NCBI RefSeq assembly: GCF_003675855.1
Contig: NZ_RCIH01000007.1
Location: forward strand, 186,001-250,000
Direction: 5' to 3'
Length of the DNA stretch: 64,000 bases
Source of the DNA: Halostella salina
GTDB taxonomy: Archaea; Halobacteriota; Halobacteria; Halobacteriales; Natronoarchaeaceae
In this document: positions 1-7,252 of the stretch, piece after piece
Layout of the letters: each line of letters opens with the position of its first letter
Position numbering within the stretch: position 1 is the first letter of the stretch
Program-made: the position numbers and the translations under genes
Notes under the pieces: model-generated
What the model was told of the DNA's origin: nothing
Seen by the model: the letters and a program-made list of their open reading frames with translations, nothing else
Database searches by the model: none

Positions 1-81
1 AGCGTCGAGGTCGACAACCCGACCGAACAGAGCCCCGACCCGAGCGGCCCGATCTCCCGTGACGGGGGTGGGCTCCAGTGA
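1..81 (+). CDS. C-terminal end of an unidentified virion-module protein (partial)
   Basis: An open frame enters from the left edge and ends with TGA at 79-81, giving 26 visible residues rich in Pro, Asp and Gly. Its stop overlaps the GTG start of the next gene (GTGA), the same coupling seen through the whole module, so it is very likely the end of a real viral gene. Nothing can be said about function. Confidence 0.5.
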   Translation, partial: SVEVDNPTEQSPDPSGPISRDGGGLQ

Positions 82-602
82 GCGACGACGATCTCGAGGA
101 GGAGGTCGAAGGGGCGGACCCCGAGCCCGAGGAGCAGACGGAACCGGCGGCCCCTGACGACGCGGACGGCCCCGACCTCGACGACGAGGACATGGTCGAG
201 GTGCCTGACGACGTAGCCGAGCAGGTCGCCGACGCCGACACGGACGAGGAAGCGGACGACGAAGAAAGCAGGGACGACGACGCCTCGCCGGCCCCCTCAC
301 CGGCAGCGGACGCTGACGTTTCGCTCGGCGACGTGTACTGCAACGCCCTCGGAATGGGAGCGACAGTCGCCAAACAGGAGTACGGGGAGGGCGTAGGCGA
401 CTTCGAGACCACGATGGACCAGTACGCGATGATGGCCCGGCAGTGCGACCTCGACGCCTACGTCGACCAGTGGGCCGCCGAGCACGGCGGCGCGGAGATG
501 ACGCCCGCGCAGGGCATCCTCGTCGGCACCGCGATGTTCGCCATGAGCGTCGCCGCGTCCGACAGCCAACTCGCCAGCAACGCGATGGAGGCCGCAACAT
601 GA
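78..602 (+). CDS. Acidic proviral protein, function unknown
   Basis: A 174-residue protein starting at GTG 78, which overlaps the previous stop. Residues 1 to about 85 are an extremely acidic low-complexity tail (Asp, Glu, Pro, Ala); the rest, from about 88 to 174, looks folded and contains two Cys residues and a hydrophobic Ala/Met-rich helix at 145-165 that could sit in or on a membrane. It overlaps the next gene by ATGA. Its position just before the packaging ATPase suggests a virion or assembly role, but no family is recognised. Confidence 0.7.
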   Translation: MSDDDLEEEVEGADPEPEEQTEPAAPDDADGPDLDDEDMVEVPDDVAEQVADADTDEEADDEESRDDDASPAPSPAADADVSLGDVYCNALGMGATVAKQEYGEGVGDFETTMDQYAMMARQCDLDAYVDQWAAEHGGAEMTPAQGILVGTAMFAMSVAASDSQLASNAMEAAT

Positions 603-1141
603 GCAACCCGATGAAACAGCAGATGGCCCGCCAGTTCGTCCAGTCCGACCAGTTCGAGGCGATCCTCGACATCTTCACCGAGATCGAAGAGGAGACCGTC
701 GAGTCCGTCCAGGGCGTCGCCGACGCGGTCGACGGCGTCGACGGCGTCGAGGAGATCCCCACCGCCGAGGACCGGAAGGCAGTCCTACAGGAACTGGCGC
801 TGGCAGTCATCTCCGGCGAATTCCCGTCGTGGTACGTCGAGCGCCTCGCGCCGGTCGATAGAAGCGAGGAGGCGGCCGAGTTCGTCGGTGCCGACCCGGA
901 CGCGCTCGCCCAGAAGTGGGCCGAACGCCTCCGTGACGAGGACATCGAGGGCGACGACCGCGAACTGGCGACCGCCTACGTCCGCACGCGCTACGGCCTC
1001 GACAGTTTCGACGAGTTCGTCTCCCTGGTCGTCGACTGGGACGAGGACCGCGTCGAGGAAACGATGGAGGCCGTCGTCGCCGGGGGCTTCGAGCGCGCCC
1101 AGGAGACGGCCGACGCGGCCGCCGACGAGCTGGACGGATGA
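599..1141 (+). CDS. Proviral protein upstream of packaging ATPase, function unknown
   Basis: A 180-residue acidic, mainly helical protein. The ATG at 599 is chosen because it overlaps the preceding stop (ATGA) and because the longer frame upstream is Arg-rich shadow sequence. There are no Cys residues or membrane segments. It ends with an ATGA overlap into the ATPase gene, so the two are translated together; a scaffold or assembly partner is possible but unproven. Confidence 0.7.
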   Translation: MSNPMKQQMARQFVQSDQFEAILDIFTEIEEETVESVQGVADAVDGVDGVEEIPTAEDRKAVLQELALAVISGEFPSWYVERLAPVDRSEEAAEFVGADPDALAQKWAERLRDEDIEGDDRELATAYVRTRYGLDSFDEFVSLVVDWDEDRVEETMEAVVAGGFERAQETADAAADELDG

Positions 1142-1923
1142 ACACGGCGTTCGGCGCGAAGACGAACTGGGGGAAGTCCTACGGCGCGCAGGCCTACACC
1201 GAGCGCAACGCGCCGGAGGTCGACCGCGTCATCATGGTCGACTACAAGGACGAGTTCGGCGGTCTCGTCGAGAGCGGCCTTCTCCAGCGGCTCACCGTCC
1301 CGCCGGGAACGACGAACCTCGACATCGACGACTGGCACCGCATCCTCGACGGCTCCGGCAGCCTCCAACTGGCCCGGAAGGGCTGCACGGACGAACAATG
1401 GCGCGAGGCTATCGCGCCGCTTCTCGTCGCGCTCTCCCAGCGTGACGAGACGGTGTTCATCGTCATCGACGAGGCCCACCGGCTTGCCCCCCAGCGAGGG
1501 AGCTACCCGAACGCCTACGACACACTGGCGACGACGTGGCACGGCGACGGCATGATCGTCGTCTGGGTCACCCAGCGGTGGGCGAAGCTCGACGAGGACA
1601 TCGTTTCGCAGTGCCAGTCGAGCCTTCTGGGAGGGTTCCGCTCCCCGGCGGACCTCGGAAAGATCGAGAGTGTCGAGTACCCCGTCGAAGTCCACCAGTC
1701 GACCGCCGACCGCGTCGACGTGCCGCTCCCCGACCAGTTGCTCGTCGACGGCGAACCGCTCACGCTACGGCGCCATACTGACGACGCCGGGCACACGGTC
1801 GGCTCGGAGTGGATCTACAGCGACGACACCACCCTCAGACGCGTCGACTCCCGCCAGTGGGAGCTGCAGTCGACCCACTACGGTAGCGATAGGAAGCGAA
1901 TCAAGCACCCGTTCGAGGACTAA
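1138..1923 (+). CDS. Genome-packaging ATPase, A32/FtsK-HerA type
   Basis: A 261-residue P-loop ATPase expected to drive genome packaging into the capsid. It shows a Walker A motif GAKTNWGKS at residues 6-14, a Walker B stretch VFIVIDEAHRL near 105-115, and VVWVTQ near 142, the position where packaging ATPases of membrane-containing viruses carry a sensor Gln. The small size and very N-terminal P-loop match the packaging ATPases of SH1-type and PRD1-type viruses. It is followed by a small gene and the capsid pair, the order known in these viruses. The family is clear; the link to a particular virus family is inference. Confidence 0.85.
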   Translation: MNTAFGAKTNWGKSYGAQAYTERNAPEVDRVIMVDYKDEFGGLVESGLLQRLTVPPGTTNLDIDDWHRILDGSGSLQLARKGCTDEQWREAIAPLLVALSQRDETVFIVIDEAHRLAPQRGSYPNAYDTLATTWHGDGMIVVWVTQRWAKLDEDIVSQCQSSLLGGFRSPADLGKIESVEYPVEVHQSTADRVDVPLPDQLLVDGEPLTLRRHTDDAGHTVGSEWIYSDDTTLRRVDSRQWELQSTHYGSDRKRIKHPFED

Positions 1924-1924
1924 G

Positions 1925-2083
1925 ATGAGAACACGAGAGGACCTGACGCTCCGTTCCGGTCGCGCCGAGCGGTTCAGCGAGATCTGGGAGTCCATCGAGA
2001 AGCGCCGCGGCCACGCCGTCGACAAGACCGCGGTCATGGATGAGCTGATGGACGAGTGGGAACGGGCCCGCTCGGCGGAGTGA
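1925..2083 (+). CDS. Small proviral protein, possible ribbon-helix-helix fold
   Basis: A 52-residue protein starting with ATG two bases after the ATPase stop. An early short strand-like stretch (DLTLRSGRAERF) followed by two helices resembles a ribbon-helix-helix DNA-binding protein, but the length is minimal and the match is only by eye. It is followed by a long GC-rich hairpin, so it may be the last gene of the first transcript. Confidence 0.5.
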   Translation: MRTREDLTLRSGRAERFSEIWESIEKRRGHAVDKTAVMDELMDEWERARSAE

Positions 2084-2126
2084 CGGCAGCCTGACGCGGC
2101 CCGCCGCGGGCCGGCGTCGGCTGCCG
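2084..2126 (+). terminator. Long GC-rich hairpin between proviral gene blocks
   Basis: Arms 2084-2103 and 2107-2126 pair almost completely (20 bases, one bulge on each side) around a 3-base loop. No T-run follows, so this is not a classic intrinsic terminator; it could be an attenuator or RNA-processing site separating the packaging genes from the capsid genes. Confidence 0.45.
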
Positions 2127-2168
2127 CGCGAAGCCCCATCACGGCCTGTACCTCACGTTTAGAGCGCA

Positions 2169-2450
2169 ATGGCAATGAAATTCGCCAGCGCGTTCGACCG
2201 GCTGAGTAATCAGGAAGCAGCGATCAACGTGGCCGCCGTCGCCGGCGGCTTCGTCGCGCCGAACGTTCTCCGTACCGGTGTCGAGAACTACGCCGACTAC
2301 CAGGGCATCCCCGACGAGGCGTACGGCGTCGCAACCGGCGCGGCGTTCTGGTACGTCGACGAGAAGGTCATGGCCGCCGGCTCGGCCGTCAACGTCGTCG
2401 ACCGGCTCATCAACCGCTTCGGCGTCTCCCTGCTCGGGGGTGAGTTCTGA
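2169..2450 (+). CDS. Small proviral protein before the capsid genes, membrane-associated
   Basis: A 93-residue protein (alternative start ATG 2175). It has two Ala/Val/Gly-rich hydrophobic stretches, near residues 17-34 and 65-90, so it may associate with the internal virion membrane. Its stop overlaps the start of the small capsid gene (TGATG). In the SH1/SNJ1 group small genes sit between the ATPase and the capsid pair, which fits, but no homology is claimed. Confidence 0.65.
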   Translation: MAMKFASAFDRLSNQEAAINVAAVAGGFVAPNVLRTGVENYADYQGIPDEAYGVATGAAFWYVDEKVMAAGSAVNVVDRLINRFGVSLLGGEF

Positions 2451-2941
2451 TGGGGACCAACCTCTACAGCGCTCTGGGTGAGTCGAGCGAGTACGTCCAG
2501 GCCACGCAGAACGTTCCGGGCCAGCTAACGCCCGTGATGGTCATCTCCCCGGAGGACGGCGTCGGCCTCCGACTGCTCAACAACGTGGCGATGGGCGAGA
2601 AGACCGGGCTGCCGATCTACGGGAAGTTCGTGGACACGGACGGCAACCCGCTTCCTATCAACACGACCGTCGCCATCGGGTACAAGAGCCCGACCGACAA
2701 GAACATCAACGTCGTTTCCGAGGAGTTCCAGACCATCCAGAGCTACCTCAAGAAGTCCATCACCCAGCAGCAGGACACCGACAACATCGACAGCGTCAAG
2801 CACGTACTGGGCTCGTCGTCGCTGGAGGTCCGCGACATCGACGAGGCGTATCTCCTCGTGAAGTCCACCAAGCAGGTCGACCCGGCAGCGTGCGAGTTCT
2901 ACCTCGAACAGAGCGCGGTCGAGGAGGTCGACATCGAATGA
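2450..2941 (+). CDS. Probable small major capsid protein
   Basis: A 163-residue protein with little helix and many alternating hydrophobic/polar stretches, as expected for a single jelly-roll. Size (about 18 kDa) and position directly after the ATPase block and directly before a 256-residue beta-rich protein match the small member of the two-capsid-protein set (VP7 in SH1, VP16 in P23-77). It overlaps the large capsid gene by ATGA, which would help fixed-ratio synthesis. The call rests on order and size; a profile or structure comparison would decide it. Confidence 0.6.
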   Translation: MGTNLYSALGESSEYVQATQNVPGQLTPVMVISPEDGVGLRLLNNVAMGEKTGLPIYGKFVDTDGNPLPINTTVAIGYKSPTDKNINVVSEEFQTIQSYLKKSITQQQDTDNIDSVKHVLGSSSLEVRDIDEAYLLVKSTKQVDPAACEFYLEQSAVEEVDIE

Positions 2942-3708
2942 AGTCGCTCAAGCAGCGGCTCCGCGGGTCGGGATGGACGCCCGGTGCGTTCGCTCGGGAC
3001 GACTTCGACCCGCAGGTAAGTAACGGTATAGGAGATGCCGGGCAACTCAATACGACCGGCGAGATGTCGGTCATCATGACGCTGCAGGTCGAGCGTGCGG
3101 TCGCGCTCCGCGACGACCCCGACGCCGACCTTCAGCTGGCGCTCACGACATCGGAGATGTTCACCACCTCGGGGAACGGGTCGCAGGAGACGTTCAACCT
3201 CCAGCACGCGATAGCGGAGACTCCGTCGACCGAGGCGCTCGTTCTCTATAGTGTGGCGGGCGACACCCCGGAACGTGTGCAGGCGGACTCAGTCGACTAC
3301 TCCGCTGACTCGTTCACGTACACCGACAGCGGCACCGCCGAGGACTTGGTCGCGTACTACGTGCCGCGGACTCCCGCCGAGGTCGAGATCCGCAAGGTCG
3401 TCAGCGACGGCCGCGTCAACATCCGTCAGAAGCTCTGGGCGCAGAACACGGCGATCCTGCACACCCGCGACCAGATCGAACAGTCGCTCAACTTCGACGT
3501 GAGTGGGAGCGACATGGAGCGGTACATCCCGCGGAAGTCGACCATCGAGATCGCGGTCAAGGCTCCGTACAGGGTCATACTGGCGACGACGGACACGGAG
3601 GCCCCGAACGCCCTGGTATCGCTGCCCAAGTTCCAGACCGAGCAGCGCGTCGAGGGGCTCCTCCCCGCGGTCAAGGAGGACGCCGCAAACATCGGGTCGA
3701 TGGGGTGA
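2938..3708 (+). CDS. Probable large major capsid protein
   Basis: A 256-residue, beta-rich, Cys-free protein starting at ATG 2938 in the ATGA overlap with the small capsid gene. A basic N-terminus (MKSLKQRLRG) precedes a Thr/Ser/Val-rich body, consistent with the large single jelly-roll subunit that may carry an extra domain (VP4 in SH1, VP17 in P23-77). It uses several codons that are rare in the surrounding chromosome (for example ATA), in line with viral origin. Function is inferred from order and size. Confidence 0.6.
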   Translation: MKSLKQRLRGSGWTPGAFARDDFDPQVSNGIGDAGQLNTTGEMSVIMTLQVERAVALRDDPDADLQLALTTSEMFTTSGNGSQETFNLQHAIAETPSTEALVLYSVAGDTPERVQADSVDYSADSFTYTDSGTAEDLVAYYVPRTPAEVEIRKVVSDGRVNIRQKLWAQNTAILHTRDQIEQSLNFDVSGSDMERYIPRKSTIEIAVKAPYRVILATTDTEAPNALVSLPKFQTEQRVEGLLPAVKEDAANIGSMG

Positions 3709-3714
3709 TCCCCG

Positions 3715-3933
3715 ATGCAGGGCTTCGGTGGTCTCTCTGACACGGCCCCGCACGAGGTCGGGGCGACCAACCAGTCGACGCCTTCGAGCACGTCCGATCC
3801 GGAGTCGGTTATCCGGTCGCTGCTGCCCGAGTGGATGGCCGAAGAGGACGTGTTCCTGCTCGCGGCCAGCCTCAACCTCGTGGCCGGGGCCGCGTGGCTC
3901 GCGGGCATCGTGACGGGGGTGATGGCGGCGTGA
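3715..3933 (+). CDS. Small one-helix proviral membrane protein
   Basis: A 72-residue protein with a polar, Ser/Thr-rich N-terminal half and one C-terminal transmembrane helix (about residues 46-70). It begins six bases after the large capsid gene and ends in a GTGA overlap with the next gene. Likely a component of the virion's internal membrane or a spike anchor; no family recognised. Confidence 0.65.
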   Translation: MQGFGGLSDTAPHEVGATNQSTPSSTSDPESVIRSLLPEWMAEEDVFLLAASLNLVAGAAWLAGIVTGVMAA

Positions 3934-4469
3934 GCGATGACCTCCCCGAACCCGGTTCCGAGGCGTGGCAAGACCGGATCGACGCCGCGATGGACCCGTA
4001 CACGGAGAGCGACATCTCCGACGGGTCGACGGACTTTGGCGGCGACGGTGACGGGGCGGCAGGCGAGATCCCGTCCGGCTACGTCCGTGCCGCCGAGCGT
4101 GAGGGGCCGACTCAGTCCGAGCAGATCAGCGACATCGAGGACAAACACGGCGACGTGGACGAACGCAACACCGAACTGACCGACGAAGGCGGTCTCAGGA
4201 CCGAGACGGGTGACCACGGCACTGTGGTCGACAATCCTGGCGACCCCGAGGGCGGTGTCGACGTGACCACGGCGGACAACCGGTCCGGTCCCGGCGCGGT
4301 CGCTACGGCGCTCGATGGCGTGATGAGCGGCGTCGACACGCGGACCGTCCTTCTGGGCGCGGGAGCGCTCGCGGCCGTGCTGGTCGGCCTCTCGGTCGTC
4401 GGTGGCGACGGTGCAGCGGCCGCGCCCGCAGCGGCGGCCGCGAACGGTCCGCCGGGAGGTGGTGCGTAG
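3930..4469 (+). CDS. Proviral membrane-anchored acidic protein
   Basis: A 179-residue protein starting at GTG 3930 in the overlap with the preceding stop. Residues 1 to about 130 are acidic and probably disordered; one transmembrane helix lies near 137-155, followed by an Ala/Gly/Pro-rich tail. The layout suggests a virion membrane protein with a long soluble part. The next gene starts immediately after the stop. Confidence 0.65.
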   Translation: MSDDLPEPGSEAWQDRIDAAMDPYTESDISDGSTDFGGDGDGAAGEIPSGYVRAAEREGPTQSEQISDIEDKHGDVDERNTELTDEGGLRTETGDHGTVVDNPGDPEGGVDVTTADNRSGPGAVATALDGVMSGVDTRTVLLGAGALAAVLVGLSVVGGDGAAAAPAAAAANGPPGGGA

Positions 4470-4943
4470 ATGGCGACGGTCGACTTCGGCGGCCTCGGCG
4501 ACGTGGCCGGGGAGGCCTACGACGGGGTCGCCGGTGTTGGCGACCACCTTGCAGGCTCGGTCGACGAGTCCATCGGCCGCCAGTTCGACGACGAGGAGGG
4601 CGGTGGGTTCGGCGACTTCTTCACGGGCGACGAACGGAGCGACTTCGTCCTTCAGCCGGGCACAGTCGAGCGGGGCATCTACGACACCCTGTTCGACTAC
4701 GAGGGCACTTGGGGCGGCGAGGGTGACTCCGCCGACCTGTGGGGGCCGTCGTGGGACCCCGCCGACCTCGGCGACATGTCGAGCGGGTGGGGTACCGGCA
4801 TCGAGTGGCGCAATCCCGACTCGAACGACCCGACGAACCCCGACAACTGGGGGCGGGACCTGAAGCTTCTCGCCCTCGGCATCGGCGGGCTCGGCGCGGT
4901 GTACGTGCTCGGGCAACTGTTCACTGTGGGGGTGGGCGCATGA
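4470..4943 (+). CDS. Proviral Gly/Asp-rich protein with C-terminal membrane helix
   Basis: A 157-residue protein, rich in Gly, Asp and Trp, with one C-terminal hydrophobic helix (about residues 132-155). It starts at the base following the previous stop and overlaps the next gene by ATGA. The tail-anchored layout fits a minor virion protein. No domain recognised. Confidence 0.65.
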   Translation: MATVDFGGLGDVAGEAYDGVAGVGDHLAGSVDESIGRQFDDEEGGGFGDFFTGDERSDFVLQPGTVERGIYDTLFDYEGTWGGEGDSADLWGPSWDPADLGDMSSGWGTGIEWRNPDSNDPTNPDNWGRDLKLLALGIGGLGAVYVLGQLFTVGVGA

Positions 4944-5203
4944 CTGCGGAAGTGGCCCTGAAGGCGCTCGTGGCCGCGCTGCTTGACGGCAGCGGCCCGC
5001 TCACGGCTATCGGCGCTGTCGGGCTCTACTACGTCCGGGGCATCCGCCAGGATGCTCATCAGGCACTTCGGATCCTCCGAGGTGAACCTGATGTTGAGCA
5101 GGACGACGGCCTGATCGGCCGCGTCGAACGGATCGACAAGCGGAGCAAGGCCAACGAACGGGCCATCGAGGCCCGCACGGACGGAGGTGAGCCCCGTGAG
5201 TGA
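4940..5203 (+). CDS. Small proviral membrane protein with charged helix
   Basis: An 87-residue protein with an N-terminal hydrophobic helix (about residues 4-32) followed by a charged helical segment that may form a short coiled coil. The topology (membrane helix then amphipathic helix) resembles holin-like or spike-base proteins, but this is only a topology argument. It overlaps both neighbours by a few bases. Confidence 0.6.
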   Translation: MTAEVALKALVAALLDGSGPLTAIGAVGLYYVRGIRQDAHQALRILRGEPDVEQDDGLIGRVERIDKRSKANERAIEARTDGGEPRE

Positions 5204-5687
5204 CTCCCAGCCCACCAGCGTCGGTCCGAACAGCGTCACGGAGCAGCTGCTCTCGCTGTACGGGCTCGGAGCGACCTCGTGGACGGACGACATCGCTCAG
5301 TCGGATACCGACCGGCTACTCGCGGCGCTGCTGCTGGAACTCCGGGAGGAGTCCCTGCTCGAAGTGCAGGCCCAGTCCGGTGACGACTACCACGAGAACG
5401 ATGTCGGCGAGTCCGCACAGACTGCCGAATACTACGCCGATACCGTCACTCTGGATGGAGACGGCGAACGCGTCGATCTGGGGTTCATCGCGGAGTCGAT
5501 CGACCTCCGGTTCGACGACGACATCGCCGTCGCGTTCAAGCAGTCGGATCAGTCGAATCGAACCATCACGTACACGTCGGGCGTCTCGCCTATCGCGTCG
5601 ATCCCGGCCTCGACACGGTACGTGTGGCTCTCGCGGGCGGATAGTGCAGAGAGTGACCCGACGGTACAACTGGAGGCGTGGTCATGA
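5196..5687 (+). CDS. Proviral structural protein, possible spike or vertex component
   Basis: A 163-residue protein; GTG 5196 is chosen because it lies in the usual overlap with the previous gene (GTG 5187 is an alternative). The N-terminal 60 residues are helical (a stretch of Leu/Glu near 45-60), and the rest is beta-rich with an aromatic-poor surface. It is coupled by ATGA to the repeat-built spike gene, so a base or partner for that spike is a reasonable guess, not more. Confidence 0.6.
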   Translation: MSDSQPTSVGPNSVTEQLLSLYGLGATSWTDDIAQSDTDRLLAALLLELREESLLEVQAQSGDDYHENDVGESAQTAEYYADTVTLDGDGERVDLGFIAESIDLRFDDDIAVAFKQSDQSNRTITYTSGVSPIASIPASTRYVWLSRADSAESDPTVQLEAWS

Positions 5688-6361
5688 CCCGGTTCAATCC
5701 GGACCCGCCGACCGTCGACCTCGGGCCGCCCGTGGTTGTGCCTGAAGCGGTGGCGGAGCACACGAAAGACGGGAATGGCGCTGTCGTCATCGGGAACGGA
5801 GCGACCGGCGATGGGTATGATCCCGTCGCCATCGGGGATGGAATGGTCGCAGGACAGCAAGCGGTAGGGATCGGGCCAGCATCGGATGCAACCGGGACGA
5901 AATCCGTCGCGATCGGCAATTCGGCGTGGGCCAAGCCATCGGGGGCGGTTGCCATTGGTAGTAGTACGACGACAGACGGCGCAGATGCAACGGGTGTCGG
6001 TATCTCTGCCGAGGCGGACGCAGACGGGAGCGTCGCAATCGGGAAGGCATCATCGGTGTTCGGCAACAGCCCCCACGGCTTCGAGCCCGCACCGGACGGT
6101 ATCGCAATCGGCTCCGGCTCAGAAGTCACAAAAGGAGCCACGGAGGCCATCGCCATCGGGTCCGGGACAACTGTAGGGACGCCCGGACTCGCCCGTATCG
6201 GTGCAGACCAGCTAGTCTTTGGAGGGACACGCGACACGGTCACGGACAGCAACCTCCAAAACGGCGAGTTGACCGTCGAGATGGACGAAAGCGCCGGGGC
6301 GTTCCGGCTCCGCGGGAAGGACTCAAACGGGAACGTTCGGGAGGCCACGGTCCCGTGGTAA
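5684..6361 (+). CDS. YadA-head-like repeat protein, probable trimeric virion spike
   Basis: A 225-residue protein. Residues about 31-185 consist of roughly nine imperfect repeats of 12-16 residues centred on [V/I]-[A/G]-I-G (for example SVAIGNSA, AVAIGSS, AIAIGSG), the hallmark of the YadA head fold of trimeric autotransporter adhesins, in which each repeat adds a turn to a left-handed beta-roll trimer. The N-terminal 30 residues are Pro-rich and could be the virion attachment; the C-terminal 40 residues (with FRLRGKDSNG) look like a globular cap. There is no beta-barrel anchor, as expected for a non-autotransporter. Its place in a virion gene block makes a receptor-binding spike likely. Confidence 0.75.
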   Translation: MTRFNPDPPTVDLGPPVVVPEAVAEHTKDGNGAVVIGNGATGDGYDPVAIGDGMVAGQQAVGIGPASDATGTKSVAIGNSAWAKPSGAVAIGSSTTTDGADATGVGISAEADADGSVAIGKASSVFGNSPHGFEPAPDGIAIGSGSEVTKGATEAIAIGSGTTVGTPGLARIGADQLVFGGTRDTVTDSNLQNGELTVEMDESAGAFRLRGKDSNGNVREATVPW

Positions 6362-6576
6362 TCGAACTGCCCCAACTCCCGGACCCGCAGGTGTTCGCGC
6401 TCGTGCTGGCCGCGTTCCTCGCCGGGGCGTCGTGCCCCGCGTACTACGCACAGGAGCGGTTCCGCGGGTTCGGCCGGGCGATGCTCGACCGGCTCCCGTA
6501 CCGGCCGCCGCCGGGGATGGAAGAGTCCGAGGCGCTCCAAGAAGCGGCCGAGAGCGCCGAGGAGTCCGACTCGTAG
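6355..6576 (+). CDS. Small proviral membrane protein
   Basis: A 73-residue protein starting at GTG 6355, overlapping the end of the spike gene by seven bases. It has one hydrophobic helix (about residues 13-32) followed by an Arg-rich segment and an acidic Glu/Ala helix. It is the last gene of the virion block before the toxin-antitoxin pair. Function unknown. Confidence 0.55.
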   Translation: MVIELPQLPDPQVFALVLAAFLAGASCPAYYAQERFRGFGRAMLDRLPYRPPPGMEESEALQEAAESAEESDS

Positions 6577-6624
6577 TGCGATGCTGGTACACGGCAGGAC
6601 CTTGGCGGCGAAAGGCTGTTGAGC

Positions 6625-6644
6625 CTGTATGCAGACTGTATACA
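6625..6644 (+). promoter_or_regulatory. Direct repeats before vapB, possible antitoxin operator
   Basis: Two near-identical copies of CTGTATRCA lie at 6625-6633 and 6636-6644, ending one base before the vapB ATG. VapB-type antitoxins commonly repress their own operon by binding repeats at this place. AT content is much higher than the surroundings. Confidence 0.4.
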
Positions 6645-6645
6645 T

Positions 6646-6843
6646 ATGGGGACCTCAATCCGGGTGTCCGATGACACGAAATCGAAGCTGGAGCGGCTGA
6701 AACGGGACGACGAGACGTTTGACGAGCTTATCGACCGCCTTGCCGACAGCGAACAGCCGGTCAACATCGGCGCTTGGGACGACGAAACCGCCGAGCGAGC
6801 GCGGGAGCGAGTGAAGGAATCCCGGGAGAGCTTCGAACGGTGA
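6646..6843 (+). CDS. vapB: VapB-type antitoxin
   Basis: A 65-residue protein. An N-terminal strand and helix (SIRVSDDTKSKLERLKRDDETFDELIDRL) matches the short ribbon-helix-helix-like DNA-binding domain of haloarchaeal VapB antitoxins; the C-terminal charged helix would bind and block the toxin. ATG 6646 is chosen over an upstream TTG because the family begins with this strand. Its stop overlaps the start of the PIN-domain gene (GTGA), the classic antitoxin-toxin arrangement. Confidence 0.8.
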   Translation: MGTSIRVSDDTKSKLERLKRDDETFDELIDRLADSEQPVNIGAWDDETAERARERVKESRESFER

Positions 6844-7235
6844 CGTTCCTCGATTCTTCGGTCATTATCGACCTGCTCAACGGCGTCCCAGACACCGTCG
6901 CATACCTCGAAGACTGCAGTCAGCCCTGGTTCACGTCGACGCTCTGTGTCTACGAGGTCGTGGACGGCGAACTCGGGTCGGGAACGACCGACGTAACGGG
7001 GGTTCGGCAGGAGTTCGACGGCGTCCGGGCGCTCGACCTGACCGAGCAGATCGCGCTGGAAGCTGGACGGATCCAAGACAGGCTGATGGACGACGGACAG
7101 CGGCTGGCACAGCGGGACCTCCTCATCGCGGCGACTGCGCGGACGACAGGCAGCGAACTCGTGGTTGCGGATTCCGACTTCGAGACCGAGCACCTGACCG
7201 ACCTGATGACCGTCACGAACCTCCGAAAAGAGTAG
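6840..7235 (+). CDS. vapC: VapC-type PIN-domain ribonuclease toxin
   Basis: A 131-residue PIN-domain protein starting at GTG 6840. The four acidic metal-binding positions are visible: Asp5 in FLDSS, Glu39 in VYEVV, Asp93 in AQRDLL and Asp111/113 in VADSDFE. VapC toxins cut RNA (often tRNA) when their antitoxin is lost. In a provirus the pair probably stabilises the integrated or episomal element, or blocks competing viruses. The gene is intact. Confidence 0.85.
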   Translation: MTFLDSSVIIDLLNGVPDTVAYLEDCSQPWFTSTLCVYEVVDGELGSGTTDVTGVRQEFDGVRALDLTEQIALEAGRIQDRLMDDGQRLAQRDLLIAATARTTGSELVVADSDFETEHLTDLMTVTNLRKE

Positions 7236-7252
7236 TTCCTACGCCGGGGCAG

